From positions 50,586,907 through 50,650,906 of the forward strand of contig NC_084463.1 of NCBI RefSeq assembly GCF_027409185.1: a DNA stretch of 64,000 nt. The letters are read 5' to 3'. The notes beneath the pieces were generated by a model that did not search any database, had not been told where the DNA came from, and saw only the letters and a list, made by a program, of their open reading frames with translations. Below are positions 25,452 through 36,965 of the stretch, in pieces. Source of the stretch: Cynocephalus volans. Taxonomy: Eukaryota > Chordata > Mammalia > Dermoptera > Cynocephalidae. A program made the translations under genes and the position numbers. How positions within the stretch are numbered: the stretch's first letter is position 1; each line of letters opens with the position of its first letter.

Positions 25452-26598
25452 CTGTAAAGAAACATATTTCATTCATTCATTCATTCAAACAATATCTGTG
25501 TGTGTTAATGTGGAGGCTACAGAAACAACAAAGCAGCACAAAAAACTCTGCCTGGAGGTTCAAGGACCACAGGACAAAGACCGAAGCTTTCAATGGAGGG
25601 CAGCACTGCGCCAAGCCCTGCAGAGGCACAACCTCACCTGCCTCCCCGAACAGTCCCTTGAGAGCATCCAACAGACCACCCAGCTGAGAGCAAATGGAGG
25701 CCCAGAAAACATGGGTGTCAAAGTCAAGCAAGGCCCATGTTGCACTGATTCTTCTTTAGAAAATAAAAAGTCACCTCCACAGGAAAAACAAAATCATGTA
25801 CACAATTTGGAATACAGGTCAGAAGATACAGTGTTAGGAATACAGACAGAAAGAAATGACTTGTGCTGGGGGGCTGTTAACCATGATGAGATGCAGAGTT
25901 CTGACCCTGGTTCTACTGCACAGCTAAGAGCTCAGAGAGTGACACACAGGACCAGAAGACTGTGAGCCCTGGTGGCAGGAGGCAAGATGCTTCAGCAGGT
26001 GTGCAGCTCACCCTGTTCAGAATTCATTTCCATTTTGATAACATGAGAAAACCCATCACCCCACGCCTGCTATGAGGGCTAAGCTGCCCTGCAGCACCCG
26101 TCCAAATGGTGAGAACTGGAGGGGCTGCTCCTTATTATTACTGTGAAGTAGCCCAAATTGTCGGGCTCACTCAAGTGATGATGAGAGAAAAGAAAATAAG
26201 GCAGAAAAGGCTGTCTGTAGCCAGAATATGGACACACCCAAATTCTAGATTAAAGAATCTGTACTTTACTTTAGCGCCAATGAAGGGATGGGCATGTGAT
26301 TTGGCACTGCAATGTTTAGAAGAGGCTAATCTGGTGAAATAAAGATGAACTTCAGCCACTGAGATCACTGACAAGAGTCCACTTAAGGTAGGGAACAGAA
26401 AGATCCTCAAATAACACCAAGTACATGGGGGCATACAGAAGTGTCACAGAGGATAAAAATACTTCCTAACTTTCATGGAAAGAATATAAATGTTGCAAAT
26501 GCTGTTTGATGTATTACTGTGAAACTCAGCTAATAGAAAACACACACCAAGTTTCCTTCTGCGTCAGGAATATTGCAGTACACAGAGACCACACACAC

Positions 26599-26758
26599 CT
26601 GATTTTTAGGATCCTTGAGGTTGAACAGGAGGCTGCGGTATTTTCTCATGTAGCGAATATCTGTAACTTGAAACAAGTTAAACATTTCCTTCTCCAGATG
26701 AAGGGCAATGTTTCCTACTTCTTTCTCTGTCATGATTAAGTCATCACTGTCACTGACT
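26599..26758 (-). pseudogene. DIDO1: DIDO1 pseudogene exon 6: TFIIS-like domain
   Basis: Acceptor 'ttcattccttcag', 53 open codons, donor GTGTGT. It encodes SDSDDLIMTEKEVGNIALHL, EKEMFNLFQVTD and FNLKDPKNQ, the helical core of the polymerase-II-binding domain. It is nearly identical to DIDO1 apart from an RYMRKY substitution cluster. Confidence 0.9.
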
Positions 26759-26895
26759 CTGAAGGAATGAAAAAGAAACTGCATAAACCCCTTGCATTTG
26801 GATACATTACATTTTTAAACGGTGGGGCAATGTCGAAATGATCACACTATACATGGAAGAGCTTCCACAGATAAAAGCCAAGGAAAACAACTCAC

Positions 26896-27340
26896 CTTTT
26901 CCACAAAATCTCTTTCAAGGAGCATCGTATATTCTGCCGAATTTGTGAACTGGGCTGTGACTGCGCAGGGCTCCAGGTCCTGAGGTGTCCTGGGACTGGA
27001 GAAGCCACAGGAAGAGAAGTTGTTACCGGCTTCCTGATGGCTCCAGGCAAAGCAGCAGATCCAGGGAACTGTCTGGAAGCAGCCCTGTGCCTGACAGCGG
27101 AAGTGCCACCTGAGGGGGTGGCCGAAAGGCACGGCTTTTGGGGGATGGTGCCCTTGAAGCCAGAGGGTGCCTTTTTAATGGCTGGTTTGGCTGCTGCCAC
27201 ATTAGCAAAAGGAGGAGACTTCTTTGGAGCGAGATGTCTTGGTGACGGTCGTTTGCCCACCAAGCAGCCCGGGCGGGCTTTTCTCTTTGAGGCCGAGGCC
27301 ACCGCTGCCTTCTCCTCTGCTCTTCCGTCTGCCTTCCTAG
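26896..27340 (-). pseudogene. DIDO1: DIDO1 pseudogene exon 5: linker into TFIIS-like domain
   Basis: Acceptor 'cactctcttttgcag', 445 open bases, donor GTGAGT. It encodes FANVAAAKPAIKKAPSGFKG, then SQIRQNIRCSLKEILWKR, the start of the TFIIS central-like domain. No lesion is seen in this exon. Confidence 0.9.
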
Positions 27341-29900
27341 CTGCAAAAGAGAGTGCAGGTGTGCTGGTGACACAGGAGAACAGGCCTCAAAGCACACCCA
27401 CCCTTAACTAGCAGGAGCTTACTAGGCATTACTGAATAGGATACATTTAGAAAAAAGGATTTTTAAAATCTTAAAATTCAGAAAAGAAGCATAATTAAGG
27501 GCTGCCAGCAGTATTTATGATAGTGACTATGGCTTATTTCAGATAGAAAAATGCATTATTATCTTATTATACTAAAGCTTTTACTTCAACCAACAAACTC
27601 CATAATCAAAGACACAATTTACTCCTCAGCTGAGCTTTAAAATTGAAGGACAGACACACTTCATTTTACCAAAAACAAACAAACAAACAAACAAAACCCG
27701 ACATAGGTTTGGGATAGCACTTAAGAATTCAAGTGCAATTTTTTTGTAAACTTGAGTTTCAAAAGTCTTCTCAGGAAGGGTAAACAGACGAGAGCTCCTT
27801 ACATGCACATTCAACCCCGAGTGGACCTCTGTGGCCACCACATCTGAGCATGGAGGGGGGGAGGTCTCACATGCTATATTGTCCTACTAGACGAGTCACT
27901 TGGAGATGATGCCATTGATGAAATATGGAAAGGTGAGAGGAGGGGGAAAGTCAAGATGGGGAAAGTCAATCAGGTTTCCATACTAAGAGTTGGCAACCAA
28001 CAATATAATGATGTTGCTGTATAAATGTCCTCCTTTACAGCCCTCTAGTCATTATTCAATTAATGTGGTAAACAGTAAATTAGTGCTTTTAATTAAAACA
28101 AGGATTATAGTCAAAATCTCAAAAAAAAAAAAAACCTCAAAAGCCCTCAACTTGCACAAAAAGCTTTACATGCCAGGAAAGAACACTCTGCATTATAATC
28201 CTATATAGTCCAACAGAACTCAAAGATCATCACTGCAACCCCTCAGCTAGGAAGGAGCTCTGGTGCAGACGCCATGTCTACTACAGGTAGAGCCTTTCCA
28301 ACCTCATACCCTGCCTGCCCGTTGCCACAGGTGGCTGCCCACAGAACCCCATACTTGGCAGCATTTCTAAGCCTCAGTGGTCAAGGCTCTCCACAGACCA
28401 CTGTGTCCCCTGGGGACTGTGGCTCACATGCTACAACAGCCACACCTCTAAATGCTTCATGCCCCTGGGACCTGGGTCTCCAAATGAAGTGCACTATACA
28501 GCAATGACAGTGTCTGACAAAATAGAAAACAATGACATGCTAGAAACAACAACAAAGACTACCTCTTACTGTCCAGACACCTTGTTTTGACATTTTTACG
28601 TGTATTATTTTATCCGATCAAACTTGTATACCTAAGGGATCACAGTACGTTAGTATTTGGAAATTTATTTTTTAACAACTCAGATTTAGCTAGCGAGGTT
28701 TGCTGCATCTAACTTGACCGGCTCCTAGAGTTTAGATTAGATTAAATCTGCAGAGTCCCCCTTTCCATGGGGGAAGATGTACAGGGGACAGGGAAGGGCT
28801 GAACATGTAAAGCACAGCAAGGAAGAAGTGCTAGATCACAATGTCAAAGGACTCTGACATTGAGCAAGGGCACCATGAACCAACTACTGGCCTAGAGAGG
28901 TATGTAACTAACCACCAGCCAGGAAGCTGACCATCCAGCAGTCATGAAAAGAATGAACCTGGCATGATTGAAATTGTGACCCAAAAGCAGTTCAGTCATT
29001 GCTTTTACAAACAGAAATTTTTCTGAGAATATTTTAACACTGTACTTCTAAGTAACTCTAAAAAACTGGTCTAAGGCATTTCCAAAACACCTTGAATGCA
29101 GCACATGGGACACCTGTGCTATGTGACCTGAAACCAAACCTTAGTGACATTTAACAATCACCTTGTTTCAGGTTACAAATACATGTTCACCTCAAAAATA
29201 TTAACTACATTTCTCCAAATTATAAGCTTTAAAATGAGATGTCCACAAATGATTAATACTTCCACGACTTGTCTAGTTGATGTATTTGCTCACTCATTCA
29301 TGGAAAAACCAAAAGTTTGTTTCTGGGACTTTCCAATACATGTGACTAAAGTCACCTATTACCCAAGAGCAGTAGTAGTAAATTAATAATGTAATACATT
29401 ACAAAAGGTGATTGCTTTCCTTAACCGTGAAGATGCTATTTTATAAAATTGGCTACTTCTCTTAAAAGCCAACCTTCATTATCCTTTACATACTCTTTAC
29501 AGAGTATATAAATAGGAATAAGTAAATTATTGGTAAAATGTTCTATCACTGGGAGACTACAGGGCCAGTTGCATACAGTTTACCTGCTGGTTTCCTGTGA
29601 CACATATTAAGCCTCTGTTCTACTTTGAGGGAAAATGTTCAAAATATGCCAAAAGTTCTACCCAGCAGCTGCCCCAGGGACCTGCATGCACTTCTGTCCC
29701 ACTGTGAGTGGCAACCGCAGCGGTGGTGCTGGACTTGGGTCAGCTCGGCTGGAATGGCAGCAAAAGAGAAACTCATTTTTGAGCACCGCTAAAATGTAAA
29801 CTTGTAAGTTCACTTTTTAGTGAATTATGTCATGTATAAATTTGCAGGAGGGCAAGGAGTAACTCTGTGACCAACCAGAAAAAAACCTACTCTAGAAAAA
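27341..29900 (-). other. Left part of the 12-kb intron, unassigned
   Basis: Mostly single-copy in appearance. An (AAAC)n run lies at about 27,670-27,696. No exon-like segment was recognised. Confidence 0.4.
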
Positions 29901-31880
29901 TAGCAGCACCACCTCTCAGGGACACCTCTGAGACACCCCTGAAACACCCCTGCGAGCTGCTGAGCTCTCTGCTGGTCAACAGCAGCAGTAACTGCATCAT
30001 GATCAGAGGTGTGTCACCCAGTCCGCTTCCATCTGTCCGCTGGACAGGAGGGAAGCCACTCTGTCCACACAGCCTCCTTTAGCATCTGCACCCATGGGGC
30101 CTGCTTGTAGGGAGGAAAGGTATTGCCTTAGGGAGCTGCCTTAAACCTTAGCAGCAGGAGGAACAGTTGCCCGTGACCAGGCTGCTGCCCCAGATGAAAC
30201 TGCTGCTGCCGGGCCTGGCCATTTGTTTACAATGGAAATAAGTTGTTTGGGGTCCAGCCGACTATAGAACGAAGCAGGCCCTTGGGCACAGGGAGCAACA
30301 GCACACCCTAGTGGGCTAATTTCCCAAAGCATGAAACTAGGTGTCTTGTCTCACTACAAGGATGGCTGTGGCAATACAGCATTGCTGGATGCTGGGTGGC
30401 ACTAGAGGGCCTCACAGAAACCAGGAGGAGATAATCTGTCCTCCAGCAAAGGAACTATGCTAATGTGCTCCTCTGGGTAGAATCTTCCCAGTAACCCACA
30501 TGGAAGTTGCAGCAAGACAGGGATGAAAAATACAGGGCAAGAGCTCAAGTCTGCACAGTCCCAACCAACCCCACAGATACCCATGTCCAGTGACCGCACA
30601 CACTGGATGGCTCCTCACAGGCAAAGGAACAGATGAGACACACTACTTCTCAGTGCTGGTGACTGATTCAGGGAAGTCGGGCTCCAGACCCTCTCTCACT
30701 CTCACTGTGTCCTGAATCCTCACCATCAGCTACAGCTGTAAGGACTGTTTCTCTTCTACGAACCTGCAAGCTTGGGCACTTCCTTAATGCAGCTGCAGGC
30801 CCACCCACACGTCCAAGAGCCCTGGAGGGCCTCCACATACCAACAGAGCCAGCACCCAGGTGAGTGCAGGATCCTGCAAGCCAAACTCCTCTGCAGCTGC
30901 AGGCCCACCAGAGCCCCAGAGGGCCATGCACATTGACCCAAAAGGAGCCAGGGCAGCCCAACACACACCCGACTGCACTGATATAAGAGTCACCACCACA
31001 GCCTACAAACAGGAGGAAGTCTCTTCCCTCATAGCCCACTCTAGAGTAATAGAAGAAACAAGTGTCCTATCAGATGACCAAACACCAATGAAAATAACAG
31101 AAATACAAATAAATAAGAAGATGTGACACCACCAAAGGGATATGGTAATTCTCAAGTTCCAGACTCCATCAAGTAAGAAAACCTTGAGATGTCTGAAAAG
31201 GAATTCCAAGCACTGATCCTAATAAAACTCAGAGAGATAAAAGAAGAATCAATTAGAGAACACAATGAAACAAGAAAATATATCCAGGTAATGAAGGAGG
31301 AAATTTACAAAGAGATTAATACTTTTGAAAAGAACGTAACAAAACCAGAAAGGAAGGATTCATTCAGTGAAATAAAAAACAAAACAGGAAGCTTGAGCAG
31401 CAGGCGAGAGCAAGCAGAAGAAACAATTTCAGACCCAGAAGATGGTCTTTTTCAAATAACCCAGGCAGACAAAAAAAGGGGGGGGGTAAAATGAAAATTT
31501 AAGAGAGCTAATAGAAAACTTCAAGTGCACAAACATCCAAATCATGGGTATTCCAGAAGGGGAGGAAAAATGAAAAGTCATTGTAAACGTAACCAAGAAA
31601 GTAATGACAGAAAGCTTCCCAGGCACAGAGAGAGATGCAGACCATCAGATCCAGGAAGCCCGAAGATCCCCAAACAGATGCAATCCAAAAAGATCCTCTC
31701 TAAGCCACGTTATAGTCAAACTGGCAAAATTTAAAGACAAAAAGCAACAAAAGAAAAGTGTCAAGTCACCTATAAAGGAGTTCCCATCAGACGAACAGCA
31801 GACTTCTCAACTGAAGCCTTAAAGGCCTGAAGAAAATAAGATGATATATTCAAAACACTAAAAGGAAAAAACTGCCAGTC

Positions 31881-32035
31881 AGGGGCTGAGCCCGTGGCGC
31901 ACTCGGTAGCGTGCTGCGCTAGCTGCGCGGCGTCGCTCCCGCCACCGCGGGTTCGGATCCTATATAAGGATGACGGGTGCACTCACTGGCTGAGCGCCGG
32001 TCACGGAAAAAGAAAAAAAAAAAAAAAAAAAAAAA
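31881..32035 (+). mobile_element. CYN/t-SINE, monomeric, in the L1 ORF1 region
   Basis: The body has a tRNA-like A-box region (cccgtggcgcactcgg) and B box (gggttcggatcc), then 'tatataagg', a closing 'gccggtcacg' and an A-rich tail. The flanking duplication 'aaaactgccagtcag' occurs at about 31,867-31,881 and 32,036-32,050. This belongs to the dermopteran tRNA-derived family as I remember it. Confidence 0.88.
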
Positions 32036-34730
32036 AAAAACTGCCAGTCAGGAATTCTTTACCCAACAAGGTTTTCCTTCAGAAATGAGAGAGAAATAGT
32101 GTATTTTCAAGACAGACAAAAATTATGGTGGGAGTTCACTACCACATGACAGGCCCTGCAAGAAATTCTCGAAGGAGTCCTGCATCCAGAAACTGAAAAA
32201 TGATAATCACTCTCCTGGATTTACAAGAAAGACCAAAACCCACCATTAAAACCAAAATGCTAACAAGAAAGAGAAAGAAGTTAAATCGTGTTACCTGAAA
32301 AGTCTAACTAACATTGAGGGTGAAAAATAAAAGGGGAAGAAAGGAACAAATGATATTGAAAACATCTAAACGAAAAGCAATATAATGACAGGCAATAAAG
32401 CAATAGTTACCAATAACAACCATAAATGCAAATGGGCCAAACTCCCCATTAAGAAGACACAGATTGACTGATTGTATAAAGAAGCTACACCCAACCATAT
32501 GCTGTTTTCAAGAGACCCACCTCACCTATAAAGAAACAGACTAAAAGTGATGGGATGGGAGAAGATAAACCATGCAAATGGAAACAAAAACTGAGCAGGA
32601 GTGGCTGTTCTTCTATCAGATAAAACAGACTTCAAACCAAAATCCATAAAAAGAGACAGAGAAGGTAGTTATATAATGATACAGATCTTTCCAGTTAAGA
32701 CATTAACAATAATAAGCATATATGCAACCAACACTGGAGCACCCAGATGTAAAGCAAACACTCATAGACCTAAAGAAAGAGATAGACCCTAACACAATAA
32801 TATGAGGTGACCTGAATACCCCTCTCTCAGCATTGGACAGATCTCAACAAAGAAACACAGGGCTTAAACTTAACCTTAGACCAACTGGACCTGGCAGACG
32901 TCTACAGAACATTTCATCCAACAACTAGAGAACACACGTTTTTCTCATCAGCACATGGACCATTCTCCAGGACAGACCACATGTTAGGGCACAAAACAGG
33001 TTTCAGCAAATTTTTAAAAACTGACATCATTCCTAGTAACTTTTCTGACCATAATTGACTAAGACTAGAAATCAATAACAAGCAAATTTCTGGAAACTAT
33101 TCAAGGGCATGAAAACTAAACAACAGACTCCTGAATACCTATGGGTTATTCTTTTGAAACTAATGGCAAAAGATGCATCATACTACAACCTGTGGGATAC
33201 TGCAAAAGCAATAGTAAGAAGGCAGTATATTGCAATAAGTGCTTACATCAAAAGAATGGAAAGACTTCACAAAAAAGACCTAACACGACACCTCAAAGAA
33301 CCAGAAAAATAACAACAGTCCAATCATAAAAGTACAAGAGAGAAAGAAATAGCATCAGGACAGAATTAAATGAAACGGAGACCCCAAAAATGATACAAAG
33401 GATCAATGAAACAAAAAGTTGTTTTTTGAAAAGATAAATAAAATAGACAAACAGTTAGGTTTGCCCACTCTCACCATACCTACTTAACATAGTACTGAAA
33501 GTAGTAACCAGAGCAATCAAGCAAGAGCAAGAAATAAAGGGCATCCACATTGGAAAGGATGAAGTCAAATTGTCCCTGTGTGCAGATGACATGACCTCAT
33601 ACATAGGAAACTTAAACACTACCAAAAAACTCTTACAGCTGACTAACAATTTTGATAATGTCACAGGGTACAAAATCAACACCCACAAATCAGTAGCATT
33701 TTTATCCTCCAATAATGAACTAGCAGAAAAAGAAATCAAGAAAGCAAGCCCATTTACAATAGTCACCAAAAAAATAAAATACCTAGGAATCAATTTAACC
33801 AAGGAGGTGAAAGATCTCTACAATGAGAACTACAAAATACACCTAGAAGAAACTAAAGAGGACACATAAAAAGTGGAACGACACTCCAGGCTCTTGGATG
33901 GGAAGAATTAACCTTGTGAAACTGTCCATTCTACCCAAAGCAATCTACAGGTTCAATGCAATCTCCATCAAAATATCAACAACTTTCTTCACAGAAATAG
34001 AAAAGGCAATGCTAACATTCATACGGAATAAAAAAAGACCCTGAATAGCTAAAGCAATTTTGAGCTTTAAAAAAATAAAATAAAATAAAAAAGCTGGAGG
34101 CATAACACTACCCAGTTTCAAATTACATTACAAAGCTCAAAACAGCATGGTAATGGCATAGAAACAGACACTCAGATCAATGTGACAGGACAGAAAACCC
34201 AGGGATCAACTTACATACTTACAGCCAACTATCTTTGACAGTCAACAAGAAAAGACACTGTGGAAAAGACAGCCTCTTCAGTAAATAAATCGTGCTGGGA
34301 AAATTGGACATCCATATGCAGAAGAATGAAACTGGACCAGTATCTCTCACCATATGCCAAAATCAACTCAAAATGGATTAAAGGCCTGAATAAAAGACCC
34401 CAAACCATTAAACTGCTAAAGGAAAACATAGGGGAAACACTCTAGGAAGTAGGAGGGGGCAAAGGCTTTATGAATAAGACCCCCAAAGCCACAAGCAACA
34501 GTATAAAAAATAAACAAATGAGTTAATATCAAACTAAGAAGCTTCTGCACAGCAAAGGAAACAATCAACAGAGCAGAAAGACAACCTAAAAAATGGGAGA
34601 AAATATTTGCAAACTCTACATCTGCCAAGGGCTTAATATCTAGAATATACAAAGAACTTAAACAGTTATACAGTAAAAAAATAAGTAATCCAATTATAAA
34701 CTGGGCAAATGAGATGAATAGACATTTTTC

Positions 34731-34919
34731 TTTTTATTTTTTAATTTTTATTTTTTTTATTTTATTTTGTCGATATACATTGTAGCTGATTATTGCTCCC
34801 CATCACCAAAACCTCCCTCCCTTCTCCCTTCCCCCTCCCCCCCAACAATGTCCTTTCTGTTTGCTTGTCGTATCAACTTCAAATAATTGTGGTTGTTATA
34901 TCTTCCCCCCCCCCCCCGG

Positions 34920-34957
<38 letters not shown>

Positions 34958-35399
34958 TTATATATTAATTTTTAGCTCCCACCAATAAGTGAGAACATGT
35001 GGTATTTCTCTTTCTGTGCCTGACTTGTTTCACTTAATATAATTCTCTCAAGGTCCATCCATGTTGTTGCAAATGGCAGTATTTCATTCATTTTTATAGC
35101 TGAGTAGTATTCCATTGTGTAGATGTACCACATTTTCCGTATCCACTCATCTGATGATGGGCATTTGGGCTGGTTCCAACTCTTGGCTATTGTAAAGAGT
35201 GCTGAAATGAACATTGGGGAACAGGTGTACCTTCGACTTGATGATTTCCATTCCTCTGGGTATATTCCCAGCAGTGGGATAGCTGGGTCGTATGGTAGAT
35301 CTATCTGCAATTGTTTGAGGAATCTCCATACCATTTTCTATAGAGGCTGCACCATTTTGCAGTCCCACCAACAATGTATGAGAGTTCCTTTTTCTCCGT
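34731..35399 (-). mobile_element. 5'-truncated young L1 insertion
   Basis: Minus strand. From its right end it encodes an unbroken ORF2 C-terminus of 120 residues (34,972-35,334) with [25 protein letters not shown] and [15 protein letters not shown] 3'UTR with a GT/CA tract and a 13-base G run follows, then a T-rich (A tail) left end. The 18-base duplication 'gatgaatagacatttttc' flanks it at 34,713-34,730 and 35,400-35,417. It sits inside the older plus-strand L1. Confidence 0.9.
34905..34953. repeat. Poly-C tract next to (GT)n
   Basis: A 13-base C run, then 'ggtttt' and a GT run of 14 or so units, within the 3'UTR of the minus-strand L1 insertion. Confidence 0.9.
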
Positions 35400-36779
35400 G
35401 ATGAATAGACATTTTTCAAAGACACAAATAGCCAACAGTACGTGAAAAAATGTTCAGCATCACTAGTCATCAGAGAAATGCAAATCAAAACCACACTGAG
35501 ATATCATCTCATGCCAGTTAGACCGGCCATTAATAAGACCATTAATAACAAATGCTAGTGTGGATATGGGGAAAGGAGAACTCTTCTATAATGTTGGTGG
35601 GACTGTAAGTTAGCATAGCCACTATAAAAAACAGTAAGAAGTTTCCTCAAATACAGACAGCACTACCAAATGACCCAGCAGTCCCACTACTGGGTATTTA
35701 TCCAAAGAAATGGAAATCATCATATCGAAGGGATACCTGCACTCCCAAGTTCACTGCAGCTCTATTTACAATAGCCAAAATATAGAACCAACCTCCGTGC
35801 CCATCGACAGATGACTGGATAAGGAAAATGTGATACATGTACACAATGGAATACTACTCAGCTATAAAAAAGAACAAAATTCTGCCATTTGCAACAACCT
35901 GGATGAGTCTGGAGAAAATTATGTTGTGTGAAATAAGCCAGACAAGGAAAGATAAATACCACATGCTCTCACTTATAACTAGGTGCTAAAAAACAAAGAA
36001 ACAAAGTAATAAGGAAACAGAAAAGACTACAACAATTCCTTGAACTTTCAGAAGGACAGAAGAAACTAATGGTTACTAGAGATGGGGGGATGGAAGGAGG
36101 GAGGGAGTTTGGGACCTGATGGGTCAGGTAAAGGGCATAGAGAAAAATCATAATTTGTAATAATGAATATGCTAATAATAATAATTTAAAAAGTAAGACA
36201 CTTTAAAATACCAAAAGAATGTCATTCTTGACATTAAAGAAAATTCCAGCTATGTGGATAACATTAAAAACCAGCTGTCAAGCTAAACCCTTTATCAGTA
36301 CAAATTTTGATATTTCTTCAGTTGGGAGGAGAATGTTGGTTTAGATGTACAATGTCTGGTTACTCCCAGCCTCACTTATTTGTCACTGACAACCCTGGGA
36401 CAGACGAAGGAAAACGGCTTATGCAACTTTTAAAATACCGACACACCCTCCACCACTTTTAAATTTCTACAAAACATCCTTGGGTTCTAGTATTCTTCCA
36501 TATGTTTGTTCTATTACAGGAAATTTGCTCCTTATGATTTCACTGCAATGTGCTTCTGGAGCCCATGCCAGAATTTAGCCTTGAGGACACCTGTTCTCCT
36601 GGATCCATTTCACCTTGTGCCTGGTCACCTGCATGGCACGTGTACACACATGAGCAGGAGGACAAGGCTTTCAGATGGAGAACATGCACAAGCAATTATC
36701 TGAGTTTAGGTCTGCAGGCTATTAAGGTTTTCCATTTCAACTCCCACAGCTAGAATTAAATGGTAGAAATCTATTTTCT

Positions 36780-36950
36780 GGGCCGGCCCGTGGCTCACTC
36801 GGGAGAGTGCGGTGCTGAGAACACCAAGGCCCCGGGTTCGGATCCCATATACGGATGGCCGGTTCGCTCACTGGCTGAGCGTGGTGCTCACAACACCAAG
36901 TCAAGGGTTAAGATCCCCTTACCGGTCATCTTTTGAAAAAAAAAAAAGAA
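36780..36950 (+). mobile_element. CYN/t-SINE, dimeric copy
   Basis: Two tRNA-like monomers lie in tandem: the first with B box 'gggttcggatcccat', the second with 'ggctgagcgtggtgctcaca' and 'agggttaagatcccc', then an A-rich tail. The 15-base duplication 'agaaatctattttct' is at 36,765-36,779 and 36,951-36,965. Confidence 0.88.
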
Positions 36951-36965
36951 AGAAATCTATTTTCT

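Larger units (their letters stand above)
30660..36195 (+). mobile_element. L1 element with ORF1 and internally deleted ORF2
   Basis: Plus strand, inside the DIDO1 pseudogene intron and antisense to it. A GC-richer leader (perhaps from 29,900) leads into an ORF1 remnant from 31,189 with a coiled-coil-like Lys/Glu-rich start. ORF2 endonuclease remnants occupy about 32,390-33,120 and reverse-transcriptase remnants 33,460-33,870 (LSLCADDM, then [14 protein letters not shown]). The ORF2 tail runs to about 34,720 and, after an interruption, 35,418-35,970. A 3'UTR ends near 36,195. About 0.7-1 kb of ORF2 is missing at about 33,453. Stops and indels break every frame. Confidence 0.8.

Noticed and set aside
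25498..25965. 155-residue plus-strand ORF near DIDO1 pseudogene exon 7
   Set aside because: It lies in an intron, antisense to the pseudogene, with no recognisable motif; a chance ORF is the simplest reading.
27037..27411. 124-residue ORFs on both strands
   Set aside because: They are out-of-frame or antisense readings of DIDO1 pseudogene exon 5.
36780..36950. tRNA gene
   Set aside because: A and B boxes are present, but the body has no cloverleaf with acceptor stem, is duplicated, ends in an A tail and has target-site duplications; it is a SINE.
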